Of a DNA stretch of 64,000 nt, positions 44,712 to 53,953 are shown piece after piece. The stretch is from the NCBI GenBank assembly GCA_039105265.1, contig JAPFFF010000013.1, positions 1,798,001 to 1,862,000 on the forward strand. The letters run 5' to 3'. The position numbers and the translations under genes are program-made. Position 1 is the first letter of the stretch, and each line of letters starts with the position of its first letter. The notes beneath the pieces are model-generated. The model was not told where the DNA came from. It searched no databases and saw only the letters and a program-made list of their open reading frames with translations. Source of the stretch: Tritrichomonas musculus (taxonomy: Eukaryota; Parabasalia; Tritrichomonadida; Tritrichomonadidae).

Positions 44712-44949
44712 ATCAATTAACAAAATATTTTTTTTGCATTTCTTTCACAGAACATGGTTCTGAGTATTTCCAAAGGAAATTCAAAACCAAACTTCGTTTC
44801 TCGCTCTGCGAGCTCGAGCTCTGCGAGATGGCTGAGGTCAACTTCGTTGCCCGAGACCTTCGGGCTTACGCACGACGAAGTCGGTCGAGGCTCTTCGAGC
44901 CGAAACTCAATTTTTAAAATTTATTTTCAATTTTTTATTTTGTAATCAA
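44712..44949. other. GC-rich intergenic segment with micro-palindromes
   Basis: Positions 44790-44905 are far richer in G and C than the surroundings. They contain CTCGC-TCT-GCGAG (44800-44812), CAAC-TTC-GTTG (44839-44849), CCCGA...TCGGG (about 44850-44864) and GGCTC-TTC-GAGCC (44889-44901). Short open frames across this stretch are not convincing. Confidence 0.7.
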
Positions 44950-45447
44950 ATGACAACAACGGCAATTGAAAATTGCAGTGCCAACAAAGTTGGCCCAAAC
45001 CTTCGAGTATATGAATACATCAATTCATTAATCTCATTACTTCCAAATCCAGATGAATATCAAAAATGTGATTTTACATTACTTTGTGAACGATTTCCAA
45101 TTAATATCGGAAAAGGTACTTACCTTGTTCGTGTGTTATACATTTCATTAACAAACGTTGACAAAAAAATCACACGAATTTATCCAAATCAATTGAAAGA
45201 TATGAATCTTGAACATGTAATTCTAACATCAAATCTCCGACGAAGGATTAACATAAATTCTTTTGAAACATTTGTTAATGGTAATACAGATGTTCAAACA
45301 TTTAAAGAACATTCGTTTTACAATTATTCAATTGAACGAATTAACAAATCAAATCAAGAAATGATTTTGAAACTTCGCGAGAAATATGAAATACCTGAAC
45401 CACAAATATTTAAAGGAAACCATCAAGATATTGTTCTTGACGAATAA
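44950..45447 (+). CDS. Polinton protein of unknown function (165 residues)
   Basis: No known domain is recognised. The first codons (ACGGCAATTGAAAATTGC and GCCAACAAAGTTGGC, encoding TAIENCSANKVG) contain two micro-palindromes, so these residues may be a recent addition. A compact alpha/beta-looking middle is followed by an acidic C-terminus. It lies between the KilA-N gene and the convergent ATPase gene. Confidence 0.7.
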   Translation: MTTTAIENCSANKVGPNLRVYEYINSLISLLPNPDEYQKCDFTLLCERFPINIGKGTYLVRVLYISLTNVDKKITRIYPNQLKDMNLEHVILTSNLRRRININSFETFVNGNTDVQTFKEHSFYNYSIERINKSNQEMILKLREKYEIPEPQIFKGNHQDIVLDE

Positions 45448-45537
45448 ATTGAATATTTTTTTGTCTATTTAACAGTTAACTGTTAATTGTGTATGGTTTC
45501 TAGCGGATTTAGCATAGCCAAAATATTTTTTTTGTGC

Positions 45538-46452
45538 TTACTGGTTGAATCTTATAAATTCAATACTTCCTTCTCGTGTATTCACCAAAACAAAATCATG
45601 ATTCTTCATTCGATTATATTGTCTCCACAAATCTTCAAATTCAACTGGCATAACAACTTGTTGATATATGTAATTCAACTTCTGCCTTGAGAATCCATTG
45701 AAAATAAAGAATGAAGTACAATTGTTCTTATAATCTGTTGGAATTGCTTTGAAGAATTGAACGTTAACATAAACGATTGAATGTTTGTGTCGTAATTGAG
45801 TTATATAATTTGTGAAGTAAGCAGATTTTAACAATTTCGATTTAATGAAGTCTTCACACAGAATTATTGTATTTAATGGAACGTTTGGTTTTCCAAGTTT
45901 ATTGATATTAAGGAATTGAAACATTTTTTCTAGTTTATCTTCATTAATCGTAATCCTCCCAACAGAAGTATATTTAATATATAATTCCTTCCATAAATCC
46001 AATTCTTTCAAATAAGCTTCAGCATTTGTGTCGGAAACAACTTTCACAGGTAAATTTATCAATTCGCGTTGAGCTTCAAATGTAGAATCATTTATAACTC
46101 CATTCTTGCTAATATACACAATTTGATGTACATTTGACTCCTTCAATCGAGATATTTGAATTATATCTCTTAATACAATGTGCGATTTACCTTTACCCTG
46201 TGCTCCAACAATAATGTTTAACGAATTATAATTAGCATAGATTCCAGGACCAATTGGACGAATAGATTCTGACATTATTTTTGATTCATTTTTTTTGTAC
46301 GCTCGATTCATTTCAAAATCAATATCGAAGGGCTTTTCAATCATAACAGGCTTCATAATCATCTTGTGTTCTTCGAATGACTCAAAGTCATCATCATAGT
46401 CAGAAGTATCTGAAAAAAATATTGTTTTGTAATCAAATTTGCTGGGTTTCAT
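45538..46452 (-). CDS. Polinton packaging ATPase (FtsK/HerA, A32-like)
   Basis: 304 residues. The P-loop GAQGKGKS is at 83-90 and a Walker B-like stretch TIILCED at about 195-201. Length and order fit the A32/Polinton ATPase family, which pumps DNA into the capsid. The ATG follows the stop codon of the small membrane protein gene by 3 bases, which suggests a shared transcript. Confidence 0.85.
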   Translation of the reverse strand: MKPSKFDYKTIFFSDTSDYDDDFESFEEHKMIMKPVMIEKPFDIDFEMNRAYKKNESKIMSESIRPIGPGIYANYNSLNIIVGAQGKGKSHIVLRDIIQISRLKESNVHQIVYISKNGVINDSTFEAQRELINLPVKVVSDTNAEAYLKELDLWKELYIKYTSVGRITINEDKLEKMFQFLNINKLGKPNVPLNTIILCEDFIKSKLLKSAYFTNYITQLRHKHSIVYVNVQFFKAIPTDYKNNCTSFFIFNGFSRQKLNYIYQQVVMPVEFEDLWRQYNRMKNHDFVLVNTREGSIEFIRFNQ

Positions 46453-46455
46453 TTA

Positions 46456-46587
46456 TTATGAGTAAAGCTTCGAGCGCATCTCCTCTGTGAGTTTAGGGGG
46501 TTCATCTTCTTTGAAAACAGCAATTATTACACACAATTCAATAACATGAACAACCAAAATAGTTCCCAAAAGAATTTCAGAAATCAT
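46456..46587 (-). CDS. Small one-pass membrane protein (43 residues)
   Basis: Read directly from the minus strand: MISEILLGTILVVHVIEL, CVIIAVFKEDEPPKL, TEEMRSKLYS. One hydrophobic helix (about 4-24) is followed by an acidic, Lys-containing tail. It ends in TAATAA just before the ATPase ATG. Its composition and tight spacing support coding. Tiny membrane proteins are usual in Polinton-like viruses. Confidence 0.6.
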   Translation of the reverse strand: MISEILLGTILVVHVIELCVIIAVFKEDEPPKLTEEMRSKLYS

Positions 46588-46603
46588 TTTTAAAAGAATA
46601 ATT

Positions 46604-47218
46604 TTAATAACAGTATTTTAATGATATGGAGTATTTCACAAACTCGGTGTAAATATTATTATAACAGTATTTCAATTCTTCTGATTTACCATCTTTGGTA
46701 ACAATAATTTTGTCAATTTTGATAAATTTTGAAGTAGTTCCCAAACAGCAACCAGGTTCATCATCTTCAATTACAAAATCAACTTTGTCACAATCAGTTA
46801 ACAATTTAATCATATTCATCAAAAGAGATGATTTACAAACAACGTATGAATTGATTTTCAATGGATTTTCAGAATACATTTCGACCAGTAATTCTAAAAA
46901 TTTGTTCTTGACAGTCAAATCCTCAATTTCATTTCCCAAATCTGCAATTCCACGGTCTTGGGAAAGATTGTTTGTTGGAGGTTGAAATTGATATTGAGAA
47001 TTCTCCTCCGGTATAGTAAAATTTACGTCCCTAGATTGTGAATTCATGTGTGGAACATTTGGGTAATAAACAGGTTGATTAATTGGTTGACCAACCGGTT
47101 GTGAATTCGATGGTTTGATTTTGATTTCAACATTAGTTTCTTGGCTCTGTTTTACCGAAGCATCATTTTCAGAACTTAATATTCTTGCTTTCCGTAATAC
47201 ATTCGACATTGATTTCAA
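46604..47218 (-). CDS. Polinton protein of unknown function (204 residues)
   Basis: N-terminal half is low-complexity and rich in Pro, Gln and Asn (QPVGQPINQPVYYPNVPHMNSQ). The C-terminal half (about 100-204) looks folded, with Leu/Val-rich strands. Unrecognised. It is 16 bases before the small membrane protein gene on the same strand. Confidence 0.7.
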   Translation of the reverse strand: MKSMSNVLRKARILSSENDASVKQSQETNVEIKIKPSNSQPVGQPINQPVYYPNVPHMNSQSRDVNFTIPEENSQYQFQPPTNNLSQDRGIADLGNEIEDLTVKNKFLELLVEMYSENPLKINSYVVCKSSLLMNMIKLLTDCDKVDFVIEDDEPGCCLGTTSKFIKIDKIIVTKDGKSEELKYCYNNIYTEFVKYSISLKYCY

Positions 47219-47246
47219 TCTAAAAAAACCTTTATTCGTAGATTAC

Positions 47247-47477
47247 TCAATCCTTGTTAGCTAATTCATTCAATTCGTTTTCCAATTTTTTTACTTTTTC
47301 CTTTAATGAATTAATATCTTCAATTAATGATTCACGAACAGCAAGCCCACTGGAACCAAGCATTCCAGATTTGACATTATTTAGATGTTGCTTGTAATCA
47401 TAACATTTTTCTTTGAGGGTTCGTTTGATACGTTTAAGTTCAGGAATCTCCTTCTTATATTCGTTTAATTCAGACAT
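47247..47477 (-). CDS. Small coiled-coil protein (76 residues)
   Basis: Two heptad-rich segments (LNEYKKEIPELKRIKRTLKEK and LIEDINSLKEKVKKLENELNEL) surround a Gly/Ser-containing turn. It is probably a structural or scaffolding part. Its start codon is only 15 bases from that of the divergent gene at 47493. Confidence 0.65.
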   Translation of the reverse strand: MSELNEYKKEIPELKRIKRTLKEKCYDYKQHLNNVKSGMLGSSGLAVRESLIEDINSLKEKVKKLENELNELANKD

Positions 47478-47492
47478 TTAATCGAAGCAAAA

Positions 47493-47759
47493 ATGTCCTT
47501 TCACTCACAAGTGAGTTCAAACTCTACGAGTTACGAACAAAAACGAACCATTCATGATGATAAAAGAATGAATCACTACGATAGATTACAACTTAAAATG
47601 CAAAAAGAACGTACCAGAATTAATTCTGCACCAACTGTTAAGAAATATGAGGATAAAGGAAGTATTCAACATGAACCTCAAGTATCAACAACAAAAAAAT
47701 TGAATTTTCACACTTATTCATTAAATCATTCAGTTGTCCCAATATGTTCCAAAATATAA
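47493..47759 (+). CDS. Small basic protein of unknown function (88 residues)
   Basis: A His/Lys/Ser-rich protein with a basic middle (DRLQLKMQKERTRINS). No domain recognised. It is divergent from the coiled-coil gene and followed by GC-rich palindromes. Confidence 0.55.
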   Translation: MSFHSQVSSNSTSYEQKRTIHDDKRMNHYDRLQLKMQKERTRINSAPTVKKYEDKGSIQHEPQVSTTKKLNFHTYSLNHSVVPICSKI

Positions 47760-47779
47760 ATATTTTGTAGGAGCTCAAA

Positions 47780-47825
47780 GAGCCCTTCGGCACTTCGTGC
47801 CTCAACCAAACTTCGTTTGGATTCT
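47780..47825. repeat. Micro-palindrome cluster between convergent genes
   Basis: GGCAC-TTC-GTGCC (47789-47801) and CCAAAC-TTC-GTTTGG (47806-47820) stand side by side between the ends of convergent genes. The position would suit transcript termination. Confidence 0.85.
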
Positions 47826-47830
47826 AAAAT

Positions 47831-48334
47831 CTAATCCAACATTTGTTGGTTAATATATTTGGCAATCTGATTTACAGTATTGGTTAATTCAGCAATTTTT
47901 TTATCTAATGTTGTGAATTTGAGTTCATAGCTTTGTTTCAAATCTTTAATCTCGTTATCAAAAGTTGACAAATTTTGTGAGAACATACTTTTGAGATTCT
48001 CAATATCATGCGCGAGCTCTGAGCAACGATTGTTTAACAATTGTTGTTCTGCTTTAATAACATCTTGTTCAAGTTCTTTCAATTCATTAGTTTTGACAAC
48101 TTTCTTTAAAAATATATCTCCCCCAACTCGTTTTGTACCTTCTTTTTGACAATTCTTTTTTGTGATTCTGTATTCAACACCATCTGGTGTAACAATTTTG
48201 TAAACCCGATTTAGATATTGAGTCGTCTGGTTGTTCATGTCATCTTTGTGTTTCTGATAGTACAGATTGAACTCCTCAATTGATTTAAAATTCTTTATTT
48301 CAGTAGTTATTTCATTAATTACTTTCAAATCCAT
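47831..48334 (-). CDS. Coiled-coil protein (167 residues)
   Basis: About residues 30-85 look like a small folded domain (RVYKIVTPDGVEYRITKKN). Residues 85-165 are a long coiled coil (ELEQDVIKAEQQLLNN, then LDKKIAELTNTVNQI). Function unknown; perhaps a virion or assembly part. Confidence 0.65.
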   Translation of the reverse strand: MDLKVINEITTEIKNFKSIEEFNLYYQKHKDDMNNQTTQYLNRVYKIVTPDGVEYRITKKNCQKEGTKRVGGDIFLKKVVKTNELKELEQDVIKAEQQLLNNRCSELAHDIENLKSMFSQNLSTFDNEIKDLKQSYELKFTTLDKKIAELTNTVNQIAKYINQQMLD

Positions 48335-48364
48335 TTAAAATAAAAAAATACAATTTAATCATTT

Positions 48365-48628
48365 TCATGCTACTTCATCAATTAAACTTTTACCAATTTT
48401 AAGACCTTTGTCAGCAAAATTTAATCCTGTATCAATTGCTCTAACAGCATCACCAATAAGAGGTATTCCACCCAAAACAGGTTTTACAGCATTAGTTACT
48501 CTTTTACCAACTTCAACAACTTTGGGAAGTGCTTTACCAACCTTAGTTGCAACATTCTTTATTGTATTACCTACAGATTTAAAAGCGTTTTTCATTTTTT
48601 TGAAGATTCCGATACCCATTGTTTTCAT
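48365..48628 (-). CDS. Short amphipathic pVI-like protein (87 residues)
   Basis: Basic N-terminal amphipathic helices (GIFKKMKNAFKSVGNTIKN, then VGKALPKVVEVGKRV) are followed by a Gly/Pro-rich hydrophobic segment (VLGGIPLIGDAV). This is the look of the pVI-like and related membrane-active minor virion proteins of Polintons and adenoviruses. It lies immediately upstream of, and divergent from, the capsid gene. Confidence 0.55.
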   Translation of the reverse strand: MKTMGIGIFKKMKNAFKSVGNTIKNVATKVGKALPKVVEVGKRVTNAVKPVLGGIPLIGDAVRAIDTGLNFADKGLKIGKSLIDEVA

Positions 48629-48668
48629 TACGAAAAAAGACCCATAATAGTACTTTTTTTGTTATTCA

Positions 48669-48685
48669 TTCAAACTTCGTTTGAA
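48669..48685. repeat. Micro-palindrome upstream of the capsid gene
   Basis: TTCAAAC-TTC-GTTTGAA, 17 bases, in the short divergent region between the pVI-like gene and the major capsid gene. Confidence 0.85.
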
Positions 48686-48711
48686 AGTCTTTTTATTCCA
48701 TAAAAAGTCAA

Positions 48712-50736
48712 ATGTTGTATCGCAACGAAAGAGCACATAATTACAAAATTGAAGCAGGAAACGTTCTTGATACATTTAATAAGATGCGTGAAATGATTAA
48801 TACTAATGATGGTACACGCTCATTTTCATTCAGAACTGTTGATTGTCATGACCAACCTGCACCATTTCATCAAGGACAATATTCTCAAATCTCATTAACG
48901 CATCCAGACCATTTCATTTCTGATGTTGATAAAGGATTCTTAACATTTCATGTCAAATTGGATTTACAATTGAATACTGATTTAGCTAAATTACAACAAA
49001 TTGATGACCCAAATAACTTCTACAAATTATTCGTCGGACTTAAATCTTCAAATCAATTATTCGACAGATTGGAAATTCTTCATAATAATGTAAATGTTGG
49101 ATATCAGCAAAACGAATGTGTTCGAGAAGGATTTTTATACTCTGCTGTGAAACCAGAAACTGAAAAAAAGCGAAGACGATTTGTTCATTCACTTTGGGAA
49201 AACGTTTCAAATTATTCACAAACTGTTGCAGGTACTTATGTTAATCTAAATTCATTCAAATCTAATGGTAAATCACAAGTTGAATTTGATTTGAACGTTC
49301 CATTTGATGATTTACTTGCCCTTCAAGCTTTCGATTTATTCCCAAATGGAATCATAGGTGATTTATCAATTCGTTTCCAAGTAACTCCTGCAGGATTAGT
49401 TTGGGCAGCAATTGACCCTTATACTGTTGCTGAAACAAAGGCTTATCTTGAAGATAATGATTCTGTTACATCTGCTGAATTAGAACGATTGAAAGAAATT
49501 AAAGCTCGTGGTCATTTGAAACATCAATTTACACAAATTGGTAATGAAGCTATTATACCAGGACCTGGAACTCCATCTCCAGCCCCATCTCCCGAACCAT
49601 CTCCTGAACCAACTCCAGACCCATCTCCTGAACCAACTCCAACACCTGTTAAATACAAGATTCAATATCGAATTGGTGAACAATGGGATAATGATGATGG
49701 AAGTACTGGTTACACTGATATTCTTACTGATTTGGAATTCAATTTCAGTTACACAAAGGAAGAATTTGAAGAATTTGGATTACAACCAGGTGCAACTGAT
49801 GAAGAAATTTGCGTTCATAATCCTGCTGTAACATTACCACCATTAAATCATGCTGACAAAAATGGAAGATATTATGCTTGGCAAATTGTTAAAACACCAA
49901 TTGTTTCTGCTAAACAGACTCTTCAATCAATTCATGATGCTAAATCACAACTTCACAACGAAACATATTCATCACAGAAAGCCACATTAACTGTAAACAG
50001 AATGACAATCACATTATGTAAATCAAATATGCAAGGTTATGGTGTCTGTGAATCTACTAGAAGAGGAATTGAAAATATTCTCCGTGAAGGAATTATAATC
50101 CCATCTCAGAAAGTTGATTACCATTCATTCCCAATTGCTCCTGCCGCAAATGGAATTAAGTCAACATTGAATATTCCATTAATTAATGTTACTACAATGT
50201 CGATTATGTTTCCAAAACATCATAATGACCTCACTGTTTTCGAAAATCCAGTATATCAAAATTGTTATCTCAATATTGGAGGAAAGAACTTCCCAGATGA
50301 AAATGTTTCAACAATTGGTGCAAGATTCTTTGAGAATCAATTAACCGCTGGAGACCTTGATGCAATCGCATTACAATGCACTAAAGAATTTGAGGACTCA
50401 ATGACTATGCCAAAGAATGATGCAAACGGAGTTCGCTACAAGAATACTTTAAGTGATGCTTCTAGCTTTGTTTTCAATATTCAAACTGAACGCTCATCTG
50501 CTGGTTATTGTTATGATGGTTTGGATGGTGGATTTGGTAACATTCAGGTTCAAGTAAATGGTCAACCAATATATACAGGACCAAATGATACTTACTATAA
50601 TGTTAATGAAGAAGGTACAGTACATCCACCCCCAACACAATTATGGCTCACAAGAGATACCTATTTCAAATTAAGTTTGAATGGTTTAGAGTACATCGAT
50701 GATGAATCCCCAGCTGGTTCACAAATAAACGCATAA
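48712..50736 (+). CDS. Polinton major capsid protein (double jelly-roll)
   Basis: 674 residues, with the family's usual size and order: an N-terminal jelly-roll (about 30-260), a Pro/Ser/Thr/Glu-rich insert (about 283-313, PEPSPEPTPDPSPEP) probably in a surface loop, and a second jelly-roll (about 330-670). Assignment rests on overall pattern, size and place between the pVI-like and integrase genes, as in other Polintons. Confidence 0.78.
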   Translation: MLYRNERAHNYKIEAGNVLDTFNKMREMINTNDGTRSFSFRTVDCHDQPAPFHQGQYSQISLTHPDHFISDVDKGFLTFHVKLDLQLNTDLAKLQQIDDPNNFYKLFVGLKSSNQLFDRLEILHNNVNVGYQQNECVREGFLYSAVKPETEKKRRRFVHSLWENVSNYSQTVAGTYVNLNSFKSNGKSQVEFDLNVPFDDLLALQAFDLFPNGIIGDLSIRFQVTPAGLVWAAIDPYTVAETKAYLEDNDSVTSAELERLKEIKARGHLKHQFTQIGNEAIIPGPGTPSPAPSPEPSPEPTPDPSPEPTPTPVKYKIQYRIGEQWDNDDGSTGYTDILTDLEFNFSYTKEEFEEFGLQPGATDEEICVHNPAVTLPPLNHADKNGRYYAWQIVKTPIVSAKQTLQSIHDAKSQLHNETYSSQKATLTVNRMTITLCKSNMQGYGVCESTRRGIENILREGIIIPSQKVDYHSFPIAPAANGIKSTLNIPLINVTTMSIMFPKHHNDLTVFENPVYQNCYLNIGGKNFPDENVSTIGARFFENQLTAGDLDAIALQCTKEFEDSMTMPKNDANGVRYKNTLSDASSFVFNIQTERSSAGYCYDGLDGGFGNIQVQVNGQPIYTGPNDTYYNVNEEGTVHPPPTQLWLTRDTYFKLSLNGLEYIDDESPAGSQINA

Positions 50737-50795
50737 AATTGAGATTTGATTTGAGATATTTTTTTTTGCTTCTGAATTACCTTATTGTATTCGAA

Positions 50796-52172
50796 ATGTC
50801 AAAAACAAAATCTCTCAGAATTTATGATAAAGAATATCCTTCATTATTGAAATATCCATTCAAATCGAAATACAAATACGTTGAAACTGATTTACAACCT
50901 GTTTTCAACACAAACATTAAAACAGAACCTTTCATACCTGATTTCAAACTCAAAGCATGCAAAAAAATGTCAAAACCAAATTTCTCAAATGAACCTGGAA
51001 CTTGGGAAGCTGATTTGATGTTCTCACATTATTATGCAGATGTTGAACATCCAATTAAACAAGAGCAAATATATCTTGTTTTGATAAATGTGAATACTAG
51101 ATATCTGATTGTGGAACCAATGTCAAATAAAAGTGAAATAACTCAAACTTTAAAACGAGTTGTTGAAAAGAATCCTAAGTTTGAATTTCGAACCATTAAA
51201 TGTGATGGTGAATCTGGATTTGTTAGTTTAAAAGATGAATGTATTGTATTGAAAGATAATACAAAAGTAATTCTCAAAACAGATATCTCAAATGATTTAC
51301 AAGTAGCATACAATTATAAACCTGAGTTAAGAAATCAAGTTAGAAATGAAATTCTTTTAAAAACTAATTTGAAAACGTTAATAGCATTTTTGAAAAAAAG
51401 TGGATATAAAAATGTTATCAAGTCACCAATCTCAAAAATTGAGTTGAAAATTGACGATATCAATGATTATTACCCAGTCAAATTTGTAATTAATTCTTCC
51501 CCTTACGCTCTCGCTCATAAAAACGTTGATGCTGTAATTAGAACTCTTAGAAATGCCTTCGGAATGGATAATCGAAGAATTGCTGATTATAATCTCATGA
51601 GACAAATGGTGAACTTCTATAATAACACTCCTCACAATTCATTGAGATTTCGGAATTATGATTATAATGAAGATGAATTATCTGAATATCAAGGTTCTGG
51701 ATTGATTCCTCCAACTAAATGGATTTATTATTCTCCAGTTCAAGTTCAAAACAATGTTGATTTGGAATGGAAGTATATTCGAATGATGAAAATGAAATTG
51801 AGAAAGATAAATGACAAACAGAAATTGAAAGGCTTACTCTCATACAAACGTGGTAACATTATTTTGGTACATCTTGATAAAGGTAAGACTCAAAAAAAGC
51901 ATGAAAAACGAAGACGTGTATTTAATGATATAGCTGAATTCATTTGTTATCAAAACGGAAATGTTAAATGTAGATTGTTAAATCAATATTACACATTCAG
52001 TAAAACAGACAAGGGGTTAATTCCCTACGAACAACCTGAACGAGGACGTAAAGCTCAAACTGATGTTGAAAAAAATGAAATTGAAATTCCAATTATTTAT
52101 ACAAAATATGTTTGTGATTCCATTGATGACTTGAATGAAGATTATAAAGAGTATTTTGTAATAAAATGTTAA
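50796..52172 (+). CDS. Polinton integrase (retroviral-type rve core)
   Basis: I start it at MSKTKSLRI (ATG at 50796); the longer in-frame start at 50739 adds a hydrophobic string just after the capsid stop and is less likely. The rve core spans about residues 70-300 (GTWEADLMF, TIKCDGESGF, then the NVDAVIRTLR helix and FYNNTPHNSLR). A C-terminal basic region follows. It inserts the element and makes the 6-bp duplication. It overlaps the next gene by 7 bases. Confidence 0.88.
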   Translation: MSKTKSLRIYDKEYPSLLKYPFKSKYKYVETDLQPVFNTNIKTEPFIPDFKLKACKKMSKPNFSNEPGTWEADLMFSHYYADVEHPIKQEQIYLVLINVNTRYLIVEPMSNKSEITQTLKRVVEKNPKFEFRTIKCDGESGFVSLKDECIVLKDNTKVILKTDISNDLQVAYNYKPELRNQVRNEILLKTNLKTLIAFLKKSGYKNVIKSPISKIELKIDDINDYYPVKFVINSSPYALAHKNVDAVIRTLRNAFGMDNRRIADYNLMRQMVNFYNNTPHNSLRFRNYDYNEDELSEYQGSGLIPPTKWIYYSPVQVQNNVDLEWKYIRMMKMKLRKINDKQKLKGLLSYKRGNIILVHLDKGKTQKKHEKRRRVFNDIAEFICYQNGNVKCRLLNQYYTFSKTDKGLIPYEQPERGRKAQTDVEKNEIEIPIIYTKYVCDSIDDLNEDYKEYFVIKC

Positions 52173-52546
52173 CAAATAATATCAAAAATGTATCAACGAT
52201 AAATTTTAAACAACCAATTACTAAGCGTTATTTCCATACACAAGATAAAGAATTTGTTCTTCCAAGTGAATTCGTTTCAAGTAAGAATAAGAAATATATT
52301 GTTGTACAGTATGTTGGAGCAATTGTTAAAGATACTCTTGTTGGTGATTTGATGGTACACTCTGATATTGTACAACAAGATGGTTATTGTGATTGTTTCA
52401 TTATGTTAGCAAACAGACGTCAAACTAAATATCGAAAATATGAGTTTCTTGGTCATGAACGTAATTTTAAAATTTGGTTCACAGATTTATATGGGAACTC
52501 AATTGAACCATCTGCTTTTGTAATGAGTTGCCTATTAATCTTTTAA
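52166..52546 (+). CDS. Polinton protein of unknown function (126 residues)
   Basis: A beta-rich-looking small protein (YIVVQYVGAIVKDTLVGDLMVHSDIV) overlapping the end of the integrase gene by 7 bases. Size and beta pattern would suit a minor capsid protein, but no motif proves it. Confidence 0.6.
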   Translation: MLTNNIKNVSTINFKQPITKRYFHTQDKEFVLPSEFVSSKNKKYIVVQYVGAIVKDTLVGDLMVHSDIVQQDGYCDCFIMLANRRQTKYRKYEFLGHERNFKIWFTDLYGNSIEPSAFVMSCLLIF

Positions 52547-52614
52547 ATAGGTTTTTTTGTTTGCCGGGCACCAAATAGCCATTTAGGCCTTATTATTTTT
52601 GTTCCAAATGAAAA

Positions 52615-53790
52615 ATGATACGTAAAACAAAGGATAAAAATAAAGAAGTATTAACAGCAGAACAAGAATCTAATTTAATTGATAAGGATGCAATTATTCT
52701 AGATAGAACTCACACATTATATTCATATATTGATAAAAAAGATAAGAAAGTTTACTTCTATTTGAGTAGTAATTATCAAGATTTATTTGTTTTTATGGAA
52801 GGTGATAATATATTGTTAAATTTACCTAAGAAAGTTGATATGAATACAAAAATGAACATCTTAGATAATAAACGTCCTTATTTAAAAAGAAAATTTGTCA
52901 TTTCTATTGAAATTGGTTCCAAAATTGGAAATACAGATATTAAATTTGTTGAAAGATGGTTTGATGAACTAAATAAATCATATATTGTATTAATGGAAGA
53001 TTGTGGATATAAATATGCTATTAAAGAAACAAATAATTTCTGTTTTGAATTAGATTCCGAAGGAGATGTAAATAGAAAAATCAAACCACTTCCGTTGCAC
53101 ATATTTCTTTGTTTCAAACCTGAAACTTTTATGAATGAATGGAATCGTGTTGAATTACGAAATTTGGATGAGGAAGCTGATTTAAAAAAATTTAAATATG
53201 AATTTCAAAATTGGCATTACCATTTTCCTGTTATTAATGTATTTAAATCTAATTATGTAAGTCCATTATTAAAAGTCCATTTTAATGAAACTCCTGAAAG
53301 CCTTGAACCATTAATGGATATTTCAGAAAATGATAATGATGGTAAATATGAAACAAGTAATGTCGATATCAATAATAAATATGATTATGATGAAATAAGA
53401 CCTAAAAAAATAAATCCTCCAGTTCCATCTATGTTACGTGATTCGGATAAAGAAAATGAGAGTACGACTACAATGAAACCAGGTGTTGAGACATTACCGA
53501 GCTCTATTTTCAGCAATGTATCGACCTCAAATACATGGATGAAACCTCAAAGCTCTGTACAACAAAATCCTAATAACTTTAGTCCAATGAATTACTTTCA
53601 ACCCACAACATTTAATATTCCAACAGGTACTAATTTTAATTTTAATGCAGAGCCAAAAAAATCATCTTTAACTAGTGAAACAAATAATACAACCAATGGA
53701 AACTTACCAAAGATTAATGAGAGTAAGTCAGAAAACAAACCAAAAACACATATATCAACTTTCAGATTACCAAAAAATAAAACAGATTAA
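52615..53790 (+). CDS. Polinton protein of unknown function (391 residues)
   Basis: Residues 1-225 look folded (LYSYIDKKDKKVYFYLSS, then PLPLHIFLCFKPETFMNEW). Residues 225-391 are low-complexity, rich in Ser, Asn, Pro and Thr. No family is recognised and no cysteine-protease motif is seen. Confidence 0.65.
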   Translation: MIRKTKDKNKEVLTAEQESNLIDKDAIILDRTHTLYSYIDKKDKKVYFYLSSNYQDLFVFMEGDNILLNLPKKVDMNTKMNILDNKRPYLKRKFVISIEIGSKIGNTDIKFVERWFDELNKSYIVLMEDCGYKYAIKETNNFCFELDSEGDVNRKIKPLPLHIFLCFKPETFMNEWNRVELRNLDEEADLKKFKYEFQNWHYHFPVINVFKSNYVSPLLKVHFNETPESLEPLMDISENDNDGKYETSNVDINNKYDYDEIRPKKINPPVPSMLRDSDKENESTTTMKPGVETLPSSIFSNVSTSNTWMKPQSSVQQNPNNFSPMNYFQPTTFNIPTGTNFNFNAEPKKSSLTSETNNTTNGNLPKINESKSENKPKTHISTFRLPKNKTD

Positions 53791-53953
53791 ATATTTTTTT
53801 ATGCTTCATCTTCAGCTTCATCGTCATCATCAGATTCAACTTTAACATTAGCTAGTTTTTCATCAGTTCTTGATTTAATATATGTTTTGTCGCGATAATC
53901 ATCATACAATGATTTATACAAATTTTTAACTTCAATGTAATTTCCGCCAACAT

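Noticed and set aside
44708-44945. Two overlapping 63-69-codon frames in the GC-rich patch
   Set aside because: The patch is a palindrome cluster; stops are merely rare because it is GC-rich.
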